Assembly: GCF_031457275.1 (NCBI RefSeq) | Contig: NZ_JAVDWH010000001.1 | Coordinates: forward strand, 1,426,001-1,490,000 | DNA: 64,000 bases | Reading direction: 5' to 3' | Origin: Aeromicrobium panaciterrae | GTDB lineage: Bacteria > Actinomycetota > Actinomycetes > Propionibacteriales > Nocardioidaceae | Part shown: one piece after another, positions 44,250 to 55,643 of the stretch | Position numbering within the stretch: the stretch's first letter is position 1 | How the letters are laid out: the number at the start of each line of letters is the position of its first letter | Notes under the pieces: generated by a model | Seen by the model: only the letters and a program-made list of their open reading frames with translations | Told to the model about the DNA's origin: nothing | Databases searched by the model: none | Made by a program: the position numbers and the translations under genes

Positions 44250-45898
44250 CCAGTCTGCTTCACGGCGGCCCGACCTGCGGCGCGACCGCTGAAGATGCAC
44301 CCACCGAGGAACGTGCCCTCGAGCGAGTTGTAGCCATGTACGCCACCGCCGCCGAATCCAGCAACCTCACCAGCGGCGTACAGGCCATCGACCGGCGACC
44401 CGTCCGTGCCGATCACAGCTGAGTCGAGGTTGGTCTCGAGGCCACCGAGTGACTTGCGGGTGAGCACGTGCAGGCGTACGGCGATCAACGGTCCCTTCTT
44501 GGGATCAAGGATCTTGTGCGGTGTGGCGACGCGGATCAGCTTGTCGCCGCGGTAGGCCCGGGCCTGACGCATGGCCGCGATCTGGAGGTCCTTCGTGAAC
44601 TCGTTGTCGAGCTCGCGATCCCGCTCTTCGACCTGACGACGTACGTCATCGAGGCTCACGGGGGAGTCGGGCGTCAGCTTGTTCATGCCTTCCACGAGCT
44701 CTTCGATCGTGTCGGCGACGATGAAGTCCTCGCCCTTCTCCTTGAACGCCTCGACAGGGCTGGTTGCCCCCTTGGAAAGGCGCTCCTTGAGCAGCGTCTT
44801 GACACTCTTGCCAGTGAGGTCGGGGTTCTGCTCCTGGCCTGAGAGGGCGAACTCCTTCTCGATGATCGCCTGGCTGAGCACGAACCACGAGTGGTCGTGG
44901 CCGCTCTGGCGCAGCAACTTGAGAGTGCCGAGCGTGTCGAAGCCGGGGAGCCCGGGAATCGGGAGACGCTGACCCGCGCCATCGAGCCAGATCGACGACG
45001 GGCCGGGCAGGATGCGGATGCCGTGCTTGGGCCAGATCGGGTCCCAGTTCTTGATGCCCTCGACGTAGTGCCACATACGGTCGCGGTTGATGTGGCTCGC
45101 GCCGGCTTGCTCAGCGATGTCGAGCATGCGGCCGTCGACGTGCGCGGGTACGCCGGAGATCATGTGCGTTGGCGGTGTGCCGAGGCGGTCGGGCCAGTTC
45201 TTGCGTACGAGCTCGTGGTTGCCGCCGATGCCACCCGAGGTGACGATCACGGCCTGAGCGGTCAGCGAGAACTCGCCGATCGACGTACGGGAGGTGGGGG
45301 CTGCGCGTTCGGCGTCAGTCGGCTCGAGGACCTGACCGCGTACGCCAGTTACTGCGCCGTTCGTGGTGAGCAGCTCATCGACCTGGTGACGGAACGCGAA
45401 CTGGACGAGCCCCTTGTCGTGCCCTTCGCGGACGATCTTCTCGAACGGCTCGACGATGCCGGGGCCGGTGCCCCAGGTGATGTGGAAGCGAGGGACCGAG
45501 TTGCCGTGACCGCCCGCAAGGCCACCGCCACGCTCGGCCCATCCGACGACGGGAAACACACTGTGGCCGCGTTCCTTGAGCCACGATCGTTTCTCGCCAG
45601 CCGCAAAGTTGACGTACGCCTCGGCCCACTGACGGGGCCATTTGTCCTCGTCGCGGTCGAACTGGGCGCTACCCATCCAGTCCTGCATCGCGAGCTCGAC
45701 GGAGTCCTTGATGCCCATCCGACGCTGCTGTGGGGAGTCGACGAAGAAGAGCCCGCCGAACGACCAGAAGGCCTGGCCGCCGATGCCCTGCTCGCCTTCT
45801 TGGTCGACCAGAATCACCTTGCGGCCCGCCTCGACGAGCTCCGCGGTGGCAACCAATCCGGCGAGGCCGGCGCCTACAACGATCACATCTGCGTCCAT
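44246..45898 (-). CDS. FAD-binding dehydrogenase (Rv0785-like)
   Basis: 550 residues. FAD motif VIVVGAGLAGLVATAELVEA at the start; the FAD-binding fumarate-reductase/KstD fold is indicated by GGIGGNHELVRKNWP, LYAAGEVAGFGGGGVHGYNS and SLEGTFLGGCIFSGRAAG. The substrate is unknown; relatives act on steroids or alicyclic acids. The gene is divergent from the membrane protein at 46045 and shares a CTAG overlap with the upstream PAS-GGDEF-EAL gene. Confidence 0.88.
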
Positions 45899-46044
45899 GC
45901 CCGAGATTCTGTCCTACGCCGTACGCGTCCCAACATGCGGTATCAGCGACGCGCCGCGTAAATACCGCGTGAAATGACTGTCCGGAGGCACTTTTGAGGA
46001 CTAGATTCAAAGTGTCAGAACTTCATCGTTGGGAGAAAATCACC

Positions 46045-46524
46045 ATGGCGGCAGACTTCAAGGCGCTCGACAAGAACGTACAAGGCGCCCTCATTGCTGG
46101 CGGGTTGGCGACGATCCTGTCGTTCATCTCGTCCTACATCAGCGTCAGCTATGACGGCAAGGTTGCAGGACTCGACCTTTCGTACGGCATCAGCGCTTGG
46201 CACAGCTACGCAACCCTGGGAATCCTTCTCGTGATTGCCGCGACTGCGATCCTCGCGCTCAAGGCGTTCGCAGCGGACACCCTGCCTGACGGCGTCCCGT
46301 GGAACCTCGCTGCATTCGGTGCCGCTGCACTGGGTCTCGTGCTGTTGGTCCTGCGCGCGTTCACCATCGGTGGTGGCGGAGGTGGCATCAGCGTTGGTCC
46401 CGGTTGGTCGGGATACGCGCTGTTCATCGCAGCTGCAGCGTTGACGTACTTCGCCTTCGGCGAGTTCAAGAAGTCGGGCGACAAGCTGCCCGAGCGCAAG
46501 ACGGACACACCGCCTGCGGCGTGA
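46045..46524 (+). CDS. Four-helix membrane protein of unknown function
   Basis: 159 residues from the ATG at 46045 with GGGAGA upstream. Four membrane helices, with a Gly-rich loop (TIGGGGGGISVGPG) before the last. The C-terminal tail KKSGDKLPERKTDTPPAA is cytoplasmic and charged. No family recognised. Ends before a perfect hairpin terminator. Confidence 0.78.
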   Translation: MAADFKALDKNVQGALIAGGLATILSFISSYISVSYDGKVAGLDLSYGISAWHSYATLGILLVIAATAILALKAFAADTLPDGVPWNLAAFGAAALGLVLLVLRAFTIGGGGGGISVGPGWSGYALFIAAAALTYFAFGEFKKSGDKLPERKTDTPPAA

Positions 46525-46540
46525 CCACTCAGCATTGACG

Positions 46541-46566
46541 GAAGGCCCGGCTTCGGCCGGGCCTTC
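46541..46566. terminator. Hairpin terminator, TTCG loop
   Basis: GAAGGCCCGGC (46541-46551) pairs perfectly with GCCGGGCCTTC (46556-46566) around a TTCG tetraloop. It lies between the membrane protein gene and the end of the paa operon, serving both. Confidence 0.85.
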
Positions 46567-46568
46567 TG

Positions 46569-47588
46569 CTATTCGTACGACAGCGTCACGTCGGGCGTAG
46601 TCGGCCAGCTCTGGCAGGTGAGCACGTGGCCCGCCTCGAGCTCATCGGGCTCCAGTGCGTAGTTGTGCCGCATCTCCACTGCGCCATCCAGCACCTTGGC
46701 CCTGCAGGTTCCGCAGACGCCGCCGCGACAGGCGAAGGGCGCCTCAGGCCGTACACGCAGGAGACCAGCAAGCACGGAGTCGTCCTCGGGCGTGAGTGTG
46801 TACGCGCTGGTGCGGCCGTCGAGAGTGGCCGTGACGGCAGGACCGCCATCGACGAAAGCGTCGGCGGGGCGTGGCGGCGGGGGAGCGTCGTCGACGTGGA
46901 ACAGCTCGCGGTGGACGCTGGTCGCCCCTGCTGATTCGAGAGTCGCCGCGAGCTCGGTGACCATGTCGAGCGGGCCGCAGAGGTACCAGTCGGTCTTTGG
47001 CTCTACGAGTTCGCCGAGGATGCGCTTGAGTCGGTCACCGTCCAGTCGCCCGGAGAGCAACTCCGATTCGGTCTGCTGGCGGCTGAACACGTGGACCAGG
47101 TGAAAGCGCTCGGGGTAGGTGTCCTTCAGGTCAGCGAGATCATCGAGGAACATCACCGCCTGCTCGTTGCGACTCGCGTACAAGAGGGTGACGGAGCCGC
47201 CCGCTGCGAGCGCTGCGCGGGCAATCGACAGGATCGGCGTGATGCCGCTACCTGCGGCGATGAGTCCAACATGCTCGGCGTGCGACCTTGGACCGAACGA
47301 ACCGGTCGGTGCCATGACATCGATCGTGTCGCCGGGTTGCAACGCCGCGAGGCGAGACTCGGAGAACGCTCCGCCTGGCAGGCGTTTGACGCCGATCTGC
47401 CAGCGGCCTGAGCCGGGTGCGGTGCAGAGCGAGTACGTGCGTCGCTCGAGTCCGTCCAGACCGATGATCACGTGCTGACCCGGTTCGAACGCGAACTCAT
47501 CCCGGAGGTCGTCAGGAACATCGAGTGTCAGGGCGACGGAGTCTGCGGTGAGCTCGTCGATAGCGGAGACGCGCAGGGCGTGGAACAT
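46569..47588 (-). CDS. paaE: Phenylacetyl-CoA epoxidase reductase subunit PaaE
   Basis: 339 residues. Ferredoxin-reductase fold with FAD (RRTYSLCTAPG) and NAD (GLIAAGSGITPILSI) domains, then a C-terminal 2Fe-2S ferredoxin domain: CRGGVCGTCRAKV and LTCQSW. Delivers electrons to PaaABC for ring epoxidation of phenylacetyl-CoA. Last gene of the operon; its start overlaps the paaD stop (TGATG). Confidence 0.95.
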   Translation of the reverse strand: MFHALRVSAIDELTADSVALTLDVPDDLRDEFAFEPGQHVIIGLDGLERRTYSLCTAPGSGRWQIGVKRLPGGAFSESRLAALQPGDTIDVMAPTGSFGPRSHAEHVGLIAAGSGITPILSIARAALAAGGSVTLLYASRNEQAVMFLDDLADLKDTYPERFHLVHVFSRQQTESELLSGRLDGDRLKRILGELVEPKTDWYLCGPLDMVTELAATLESAGATSVHRELFHVDDAPPPPRPADAFVDGGPAVTATLDGRTSAYTLTPEDDSVLAGLLRVRPEAPFACRGGVCGTCRAKVLDGAVEMRHNYALEPDELEAGHVLTCQSWPTTPDVTLSYE

Positions 47589-48052
47589 CAGAGCACCTTG
47601 AACGAGTCGAACGGTTCGAGGCAGTCATCGCAACGCCACAGCGCTTTGCAGCTCGTGGAGCCGAAGCGCGATATTTCGCTCGTGCGGGTCGATCCGCATT
47701 GCGGGCAACGTACGGACAGGCTGAGCGGGATGGTGCCTGCGTGGTGGGTCGGCGGGGCGATGCCGGCGGCGTGGAGCTTGCTCTTGCCAGCTGTCGTCAT
47801 CCAGTCGGTGGTCCAGGCGGGGGAGAGGACGGTCTTGATGGAGACGTCGATGCCCTCCATGGCGGCGCGGATGTCTTCCTCGATCGCCGACATCGCCGGG
47901 CATCCGGAGTAGGTGGGCGTGATCGTGACGTTGACGTGATCGCCGTCGACGGCGATGTCGCGCAGGATCCCGAGCTCGGCAATCGTCACGAACGGCAGCT
48001 CAGGATCGACGACGGCTTCGATCCGCGTACGGGCATCGGCGAGAGTCACCAT
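47588..48052 (-). CDS. paaD: Phenylacetyl-CoA epoxidase maturation factor PaaD
   Basis: 154 residues. MIP18/SufT-like domain (VVDPELPFVTIAELGILRDI, PTYSGCPAMSAIEEDI) plus a C-terminal zinc-ribbon-like CPQC ... CKALWRCDDC. Believed to help assemble the metal centres of the epoxidase. Overlaps paaC by seven bases. Confidence 0.93.
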   Translation of the reverse strand: MVTLADARTRIEAVVDPELPFVTIAELGILRDIAVDGDHVNVTITPTYSGCPAMSAIEEDIRAAMEGIDVSIKTVLSPAWTTDWMTTAGKSKLHAAGIAPPTHHAGTIPLSLSVRCPQCGSTRTSEISRFGSTSCKALWRCDDCLEPFDSFKVL

Positions 48053-48696
48053 GTCGCGCCCTCGTGCTCACGGGCCAGCGCCTGCATCTCGTCGAGCAGT
48101 TCAGTCAGGTGAGGAGTGTGTTCGCCGCGCTGCGTATCCGCGGCGGCGTTCGGGACGGTGAGCGTGGCGGTGGTCAGGATGCTGGCGAGCTGTGTACGTA
48201 CGGCTTCTTCGACCTCGGGTGCTGGTGAGCAGAGCTCGGTGAGCAGAGGCCATACGGTGTCGGCGGCTTCCTGCATACGGGCATGGGAGACATCGGTCCC
48301 GTCGCCGAGCCGAAGGACCCAGGCTTCGGCGTGCTCGAGGTGATAGGCCGCCTCCTTGGCTGCTTTGGCGTAGATCGCTCGCAGTTCGTCGGTGCCGGGA
48401 TCCGTACGGAACAGCGCGCATTCGTAGGACGCAAAGGAGAGCAGGCGCATCATCGAGAACGCGAAGTCTCCGTTGGGGAGTTCAACCAGCGTGCAGTTGC
48501 GCCACTCAGGGGCATCGCGGTGGTAGGCGAGCTGGTCCTCGTCGCCAACCAAGGCGTACAGGCTTCGGGCTTGTCCGAGCAGGTCAAGACCGATATTGCC
48601 GAAGGCAATGTCGAGCTCGATCTCTGGAGAGCGGGTCAGCCATTCGCTGCAGCGGTGCGACAGGATCAGCGCGTCGTCGGCGAGTTCGAGGATCAC
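48046..48696 (-). CDS. paaC: Phenylacetyl-CoA epoxidase structural subunit PaaC
   Basis: 216 residues from the GTG at 48696, which overlaps the paaB stop (GTGA). Ferritin-like helical bundle: LADDALILSHRCSEWLTRSP, FGNIGLDLLGQAR, EAAYHLEHAEAWVLRLG. Forms the heterodimer with PaaA. Somewhat shorter than the 250-residue norm; the start is fixed by translational coupling. Confidence 0.94.
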   Translation of the reverse strand: MILELADDALILSHRCSEWLTRSPEIELDIAFGNIGLDLLGQARSLYALVGDEDQLAYHRDAPEWRNCTLVELPNGDFAFSMMRLLSFASYECALFRTDPGTDELRAIYAKAAKEAAYHLEHAEAWVLRLGDGTDVSHARMQEAADTVWPLLTELCSPAPEVEEAVRTQLASILTTATLTVPNAAADTQRGEHTPHLTELLDEMQALAREHEGATW

Positions 48697-48974
48697 AGGT
48701 GCTCAACCCCATCGGGCACGTCGTAGAACGTGGGGTGGCGGTAGATCTTGTCGGCGGCGGGGTCGAACCAGGCTTCCTTCTCGTCCGGGCTGCTCGCCGT
48801 GACTTCGGCGGCCGGCACGACCCAGATCGACACGCCTTCGCCGCGGCGCGTGTAGACATCGCGGGCGTTGCGGAGGGCACTCTCGGCGTCGGAGGCGTGC
48901 AGGCTGCCGGCGTGGACGTGGGAGACCCCGCGCTTGGGGCGTACGAAGACCTCCCAGAGGGGCAATCCGCTCAT
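48693..48974 (-). CDS. paaB: Phenylacetyl-CoA epoxidase subunit PaaB
   Basis: 93 residues from the ATG at 48974 overlapping the paaA stop (ATGA). Typical Paa[41 protein letters not shown], then [20 protein letters not shown]. Links PaaAC dimers in the active complex. Confidence 0.95.
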   Translation of the reverse strand: MSGLPLWEVFVRPKRGVSHVHAGSLHASDAESALRNARDVYTRRGEGVSIWVVPAAEVTASSPDEKEAWFDPAADKIYRHPTFYDVPDGVEHL

Positions 48975-49912
48975 GCTGCTGCCTCGGTTTTCTTGGCGGC
49001 GTAGGCCATGGCGGCCTCGCGTACCCATTCGCCGTCGTTGTGCGCTGACGTACGGCGCTCCATGCGCTCGTCGTTGCAGTAGCCCTTGCCCGCGATGACG
49101 TCGAACAGCTCGGAGAAGTCGATCTCGCCGAAGTCGTAGTGGTCGCGGTCGACGTTCCACCGCAGGTCAGGGTCGGGAATTGTGAGCCCGAGCGCCTCGG
49201 ACTGAGGAACGGCGATGTCGACGAAGCGCTGGCGCAGCTCGTCATTGCTGAACCGTTTGATGCCCCAACGGGTCGACCGTGCGGAGTTGGGCGACGCTTC
49301 GTCAGGTGGGCCGAACATCATCAGGCTCGGCCACCACCAGCGGTTCACGGCGTCTTGGGCCATCGCATGCTGCGCAGGAGTGCCATTGCTGAGCGTGAGG
49401 AGCAGGTCGAATCCCTGGCGCTGGTGGAACGACTCCTCCTTGCAGATGCGGATCATCGCCCGTGCATACGGACCGTACGAGCAGCGGCATAGCGGTACTT
49501 GGTTGACGATGGCTGCACCGTCGACGAGCCAACCGATTGCGCCGATGTCAGCCCAGCTCGTGGTGGGGTAGTTGAAGATCGAGGAGTACTTCTGTCGGCC
49601 TTCGTGCAGTGCGTCGAGAAGTTCTGAGCGGTCTATGCCGAGCGTCTCGGCGGCGGCGTACAGGTAGAGGCCGTGGCCGGCTTCGTCCTGCACCTTGGCG
49701 AGCAGGATCGCCTTGCGGTGCAGGCTCGGAGCGCGGGTGATCCAGTTGCCCTCCGGCTGCATGCCGATGATCTCCGAATGCGCGTGCTGGGCGATCTGTC
49801 GAATCAGGGTCTTGCGGTACGCGTCGGGCATCGCGTCGCGTGGCTCGATGCGGCCTTCGTTGTCGAGCAGTGCGAGGAACTCAGGATCGCCGAGCTCTGC
49901 TGTGTCCTGCAC
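48971..49912 (-). CDS. paaA: Phenylacetyl-CoA epoxidase catalytic subunit PaaA
   Basis: 313 residues from the GTG at 49912 with GGAGG upstream. Di-iron carboxylate motifs are visible: [14 protein letters not shown] (ExxH) and [12 protein letters not shown] (ExxH), with other family landmarks such as [20 protein letters not shown] and [19 protein letters not shown]. Epoxidises phenylacetyl-CoA with O2. First gene of paaABCDE; the operator palindrome lies 14 bases before its start. Confidence 0.96.
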   Translation of the reverse strand: MQDTAELGDPEFLALLDNEGRIEPRDAMPDAYRKTLIRQIAQHAHSEIIGMQPEGNWITRAPSLHRKAILLAKVQDEAGHGLYLYAAAETLGIDRSELLDALHEGRQKYSSIFNYPTTSWADIGAIGWLVDGAAIVNQVPLCRCSYGPYARAMIRICKEESFHQRQGFDLLLTLSNGTPAQHAMAQDAVNRWWWPSLMMFGPPDEASPNSARSTRWGIKRFSNDELRQRFVDIAVPQSEALGLTIPDPDLRWNVDRDHYDFGEIDFSELFDVIAGKGYCNDERMERRTSAHNDGEWVREAAMAYAAKKTEAAA

Positions 49913-49925
49913 GGAACCGCCTCCA

Positions 49926-49949
49926 GAAACCGAATGATCGTTCGGTTTC
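49926..49949. promoter_or_regulatory. Operator palindrome before paaA
   Basis: GAAACCGAA-TGATCG-TTCGGTTTC is a perfect 24-bp inverted repeat with 9-bp arms. It resembles the operator core (ACCGA...TCGGT) of TetR-type regulators of actinobacterial paa genes. It sits just before the paaA ribosome binding site, so binding would block transcription. The TetR gene is 200 bases upstream. Confidence 0.82.
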
Positions 49950-50004
49950 CATCATCACCCTTGAGGAGGGTCAGATCAAGCGCAGCGAGCTCTCTGGCGC
50001 AGGA

Positions 50005-50142
50005 GGTTTCGATACGCCCTCGTTCCGCCCCCTCGCTCGCTGCGCTCGCTGGGGGGACCCCCATGGCTACTCAACCAACTGGTGGTTGAGTAGGAGGCCG
50101 CCCGCGGCCGACGTATCGAAACCTCGCGAGCCGAAGTGCTTG
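50005..50142. repeat. Family B dispersed repeat, copy B3 (head-to-head pair)
   Basis: GGTTTCGATACGCCCTCGTT at 50005 leads through GCTACTCAACCAAC, then GGTTGAGTAGG to CGTATCGAAACC (to 50123), followed by CGAGCCGAAGTGCTTG as after copy B2. An extra GC-rich insert (about 50031-50068, CGCTCGCTGCGCTCGCTGGG) is present inside the left half. Lies between tetR and paaA. Confidence 0.85.
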
Positions 50143-50149
50143 CGGGCTA

Positions 50150-50725
50150 TTAGGTGCGCAGACCGGCGAGGCTCGAGGACAGCATGGTGTCGGCGAGGGC
50201 GTCGGCGCTGAGGGAGCCGTGACCGGGGCGGTACCACTCGGTCAGCGAGTTGACGGTGCCCGAGAGCAGTCGAGCGACGACCGTTGGGTCGAGGTCTCCC
50301 CGCAGGTCACCTTCGGCGACACCGGCGCGTACGAGATCGGCGACGAAGGCGTCGAACGTACGCCGTTGCTCCAGTGCCCAGAGCTCGGTCTCAGTGTTGC
50401 CGCGTACGCGGAGGAGCAGTGTCACGGCGGCGAGCTGATCGGCGAGGATCGCGATCTGGCGCCGCAGCACGTACGTCAGCCGGTCGATCGCCTTGCCCTC
50501 GCGGGCCTCCGGCTCGTCGAGCAGGCCGAGCAGGGGAGTGACCGCGCGCTCGAGGCCGAGGCGCAGGATGTGCTCCTTGCCGTCGACGTGGTGATAGAGC
50601 GACGACTTGGACAGGCCTGTTGCGGCTGAGAGGTGCTCGATGCTGGTTCCGTCGTAGCCGCGCTTGGTGAACTCCTCGATCGCGACGTCGAGAAGCAACT
50701 CGAGGTCGTACCGGGGACGCGTCAT
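50150..50725 (-). CDS. TetR-family regulator, probable PaaR
   Basis: 191 residues from the ATG at 50725 (an upstream start eight codons earlier is weak). N-terminal helix-turn-helix LLLDVAIEEFTKRGYDGTSI and ATGLSKSSLYHHVDGKEHIL, the TetR signature. The C-terminal ligand domain is generic. Position and strand before paaABCDE, plus the palindrome, suggest it senses phenylacetyl-CoA and represses the operon; this is inference. Confidence 0.85.
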   Translation of the reverse strand: MTRPRYDLELLLDVAIEEFTKRGYDGTSIEHLSAATGLSKSSLYHHVDGKEHILRLGLERAVTPLLGLLDEPEAREGKAIDRLTYVLRRQIAILADQLAAVTLLLRVRGNTETELWALEQRRTFDAFVADLVRAGVAEGDLRGDLDPTVVARLLSGTVNSLTEWYRPGHGSLSADALADTMLSSSLAGLRT

Positions 50726-50804
50726 CGCGTGACCACCGTGGGAAGGCAAAGATACGGAGCCGGCGCGATGAGCCCTGCCTCATGATGAGCTCGCTGGCGC
50801 TCGC

Positions 50805-52055
50805 TCATGAGGTGAACGGCGGACGGTCGTCGAGGCGCACGGACTGGCGACCGGCCCAGCGCCACAGGCGCGCGGTGAAGTCGTGGTCCTCGTCGGTGAC
50901 GAAGTTGCCCATCACGCGAAGGGCGAATGTCATCAGCGTGTGCGAACGCATGCCGATCGGACCGGCCGTTGGCAGGAGGCGGGGCACGGTGATCAGGCCT
51001 GCGAGTCGGCGGGCGATCGAGAATGCCTCGCCGTAGTGGTGTGTGAGGAGCGCGGGCCAGGCGTCCTGCAGATCGGTCTGGGCAGCCATCAGCTCGGCGC
51101 CGACGCGACCGGTCTCCATGCCGTAGTCGATGCCTTCGCCGTTGAGCGGGTTGACGCAGCCCGCGGCATCGCCGATCAGGATCCAGTTGGGACCTGCAAC
51201 GCCTGAGACGGCGCCGCCCATCGGAAGCAGCGCGCTGGTCGGCATACGAAGCTCGCCGCTGAGGTCCCACTCCTCGCGGCGGAGGGTCGCGTAGTACTCC
51301 ATCAGTGGGCGTATCTGCAGGTCAGCAGGCCGTTTGGACGTTGCGAGAGCGCCGACGCCGAGATTGACCTCGCCATCGGACAAGGGGAAGATCCAGCCGT
51401 ATCCGGGCAGCAGTTCGTTGTCCTCGCCGCGCAGCTCGAGGTGCGAGGAGATCCAGGGGTCGTCGCTGCGGCCGGACTTCACGTACGAGCGGCCGGCCAC
51501 TCCGTAGGCGGTCTCGCGGTGCCACTCGCGACCGAGCACACGCCCGAGCGGCGAACGAACGCCGTCGGCGACGATCAGCCGATCGCACGCGATGGTGTGC
51601 GGCGTCTTGTCCTTGCCGAGGTGGAACGTCACCGAGATGACCTTGCCGCTGGCGTCTCGCTCGGCGTCGACAGCGCGCGCACCTTCGAGCGGGTTGGCCC
51701 CGGCCTCGATGGCGACGCGGAAGATCTTGTCGTCCAGCTCCGTACGCGGAACGGCTGAGCCGTAGTCGGGCAATGAGCCGCCGGGCCAGGGGAGCAGCAG
51801 CTCCTGACCGAAGCCGGCAGCACGCAGTCCGCGGTTGGTGCCGTGGCTGCGTACCCACTCGCCGAGTCCGAGTCGCTCCATCTCGGCGATCGCGCGCGGG
51901 GTGAGGCCGTCGCCGCAGGTCTTGTCGCGCGGGAACGTCGCCGCATCGGCGAGTACGGTCTCCATGCCGAGCCGTGCGGTCCACGCTGCGGCCGCCGCAC
52001 CTGCGGGTCCGGCACCGACGACGAGAACGTCGGTACGCGTCGGCAGGTTTCTCAT
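50805..52055 (-). CDS. Geranylgeranyl-reductase-family flavoprotein
   Basis: 416 residues. N-terminal FAD site VLVVGAGPAGAAAAAWTARLG, DKTCGDGLTPRA (CGDGLTPRA is a family signature), a later LIVADGVRSPLGR and WILIGDAAGCVNPLNGEGIDYGMETGR (GD motif). Actinobacterial members include MenJ, which saturates a prenyl unit of menaquinone; that role is likely but not certain here. Confidence 0.88.
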   Translation of the reverse strand: MRNLPTRTDVLVVGAGPAGAAAAAWTARLGMETVLADAATFPRDKTCGDGLTPRAIAEMERLGLGEWVRSHGTNRGLRAAGFGQELLLPWPGGSLPDYGSAVPRTELDDKIFRVAIEAGANPLEGARAVDAERDASGKVISVTFHLGKDKTPHTIACDRLIVADGVRSPLGRVLGREWHRETAYGVAGRSYVKSGRSDDPWISSHLELRGEDNELLPGYGWIFPLSDGEVNLGVGALATSKRPADLQIRPLMEYYATLRREEWDLSGELRMPTSALLPMGGAVSGVAGPNWILIGDAAGCVNPLNGEGIDYGMETGRVGAELMAAQTDLQDAWPALLTHHYGEAFSIARRLAGLITVPRLLPTAGPIGMRSHTLMTFALRVMGNFVTDEDHDFTARLWRWAGRQSVRLDDRPPFTS

Positions 52056-52219
52056 ACGCGTACTCGCTCAGCCAGGTTTGTGAGTGAGCACGTCATACGA
52101 GGGCTCGCTTCGCTCCGTGCGCGCATGAGGCACAAAGGCGGACTGCGCCCATGATTCGCTCGCTGCGCTCACTCATGTCTTGATTCTCCCAGAACAGGGG
52201 TGACTGGCAGGATGTGCCC

Positions 52220-52957
52220 ATGAGTTCACAGGCAACCTCACCAAAACCTGAGACCGAGATCCACTACGCATCGCGCGGATCGTCGTACTTCGACGTCCTG
52301 CTCGCGGTGTTCTGCGTCGTGCTCGTCGTCTCCAACATCGCCGCGACCAAGGGCACGCAATTCTTCTCCGGAGACGTGTCGCTCGGACCGGTGCAGATCA
52401 TCCCGGTCTTCTCCGACGGCGGCGCGGTGCTGTTCCCACTCGCGTACATCATCGGCGACGTCATCTCGGAGGTCTACGGGCTGAAGGCGGCTCGTCGCGC
52501 GATCTTCGTCGGCTTTGGCACCGCGATCATGGCGTTCGTGACGTTCCTGATCGTCATCCAGCTGCCGAGCGCAGAGTTCTACGACAACCAGGACGCGTTC
52601 GAGAGCGTCGTCTGGTCCGGCGTACAGATCGTCGCCGCGTCCCTGATCGCGTACGTCGTGGGTCAGTTCCTCAACTCGTACGTGCTGGTCAAAATGAAGG
52701 CGCGATCGGCTGAGCCCGGGCTGTGGCGTCGGCTGGCCGGATCGACTGGCGTCGGTGAAGCGGCAGACACGTTCATCTTCTGCGCGATTGCCGCGACGGC
52801 CATCGGCATCGAGAAGCCTGGCGACTTCGTGAACTACTTCGTCGTCGGCTTCCTGTTCAAGTGCGCTGTCGAGCTGCTCGTCATGCCCCTGACCATGCTC
52901 GTGATCCGCGTACTCAAGGACCGTGAAGAGACCTACTGGGCCCCTTCCGTCCCCTAG
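52220..52957 (+). CDS. Queuosine precursor transporter (YhhQ/QPTR type)
   Basis: 245 residues from the ATG at 52220 (GTG two codons upstream as alternative). Six membrane helices: YFDVLLAVFCVVLVVSNIAA, GGAVLFPLAYIIGDVISEVY (signature), LRRLAGSTGVGEAADTFIF-like middle region and VNYFVVGFLFKCAVELLVMP. Takes up preQ1 or queuine. It ends at CCC TAG inside repeat A5. Convergent with tgt, which inserts the imported base into tRNA. Confidence 0.9.
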   Translation: MSSQATSPKPETEIHYASRGSSYFDVLLAVFCVVLVVSNIAATKGTQFFSGDVSLGPVQIIPVFSDGGAVLFPLAYIIGDVISEVYGLKAARRAIFVGFGTAIMAFVTFLIVIQLPSAEFYDNQDAFESVVWSGVQIVAASLIAYVVGQFLNSYVLVKMKARSAEPGLWRRLAGSTGVGEAADTFIFCAIAATAIGIEKPGDFVNYFVVGFLFKCAVELLVMPLTMLVIRVLKDREETYWAPSVP

Positions 52958-53093
52958 CGACGAAGTCGCGGGAGGGAGCGAGGAACGAGCGACCGAAGGG
53001 GCGCAGCACGACATGCTCGCTCGAGCCCTCGACCTCACTACGCTTCGGCCTCGTTCCTCGGCCTCCCAGTCGCTTCGCTCCTTAGCGAGCGAG
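52951..53093. repeat. Family A dispersed repeat, copy A5 (full length)
   Basis: The fullest copy: left half CCCCTAGCGACGAAGTCGCG ... CGACCGAAGGGGCG (52951-53003), a spacer rich in GCTCGCTCGAG, then right half CTACGCTTCGGCCTCGTTCC ... CGCTCCTTAGCGAGCGAG. Contains the transporter's stop codon and ends eight bases before the tgt stop. Confidence 0.88.
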
Positions 53094-53100
53094 TGGGTCG

Positions 53101-54945
<1,845 letters not shown>

Positions 54946-54949
<4 letters not shown>

Positions 54950-55563
54950 TCCGTCGTCTCAGTTGCGGTGGGTGTCGGGGTGTCAGTGCTCGCCGTGGGC
55001 GTTGGTTCTGTCGTCGTTTCTGTTGCCGTGGGCGTGGTCGGCACCGCCGTGGTGGTTTCGGTGGCGGTCGGCTTGGGGGTTGGCTTGTCGCGATTGCCGC
55101 TGATGGTGTCGCCGATCGTCGTACCGTGATCGCCGTCGAGCGTGCGCCCGGAGATCAGCTCGTACGTTGAGATCGCGGCGAGCGACAACGACAGCACGAC
55201 GATGGCGGTGACGATGATTGTCTTCCAGTGCAGGCGCGGCTTGTCGTCGACGAATCGCGCCCCGCGAGCGGCTGAATCGACGTCGGCCGCTTCGTCGAGC
55301 GCCTCGCGTACTTCGCCCTCCTCGACATGACGCTCGATGACCGTTCCGGACTCGGTTTGGATCAGGAGCGTGCGGGTGTGGTCGAGCGTGCGGCCGTAGA
55401 ACGCGGAGCTGATCGTGACCACAAAACTGCCCAGCGCAGCGCCAATCAGGGTGCCTGCGACGCCGAGGCGAGAGGCAATCCAGGCGGCGGTGACGGCGGC
55501 CAGAACGCTGGCGATGAGCTGGAGCCAGGAGACTTCTCCCAGCAGGCCGCGACGTCGTGACAT
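54946..55563 (-). CDS. Membrane protein with Thr/Pro-rich tail
   Basis: 205 residues. Two N-terminal helices (LIASVLAAVTAAWIASRLGV and GTLIGAALGSFVVTISSAFY), a soluble middle of 70 residues, a third helix (TIIVTAIVVLSLSLAAISTY) and an external tail of TATETTT and PTPT repeats. The tail could be glycosylated or span the wall. Start overlap with the M50 gene suggests shared function. Unknown family. Confidence 0.8.
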
Positions 55564-55643
55564 AACTGCAAGCGTATGGGAGACATGGGCAGGGCCCGGC
55601 CTGCCTGCGCGATTGTGTCGGTCCCAGTTGTCACACTGGCCAC

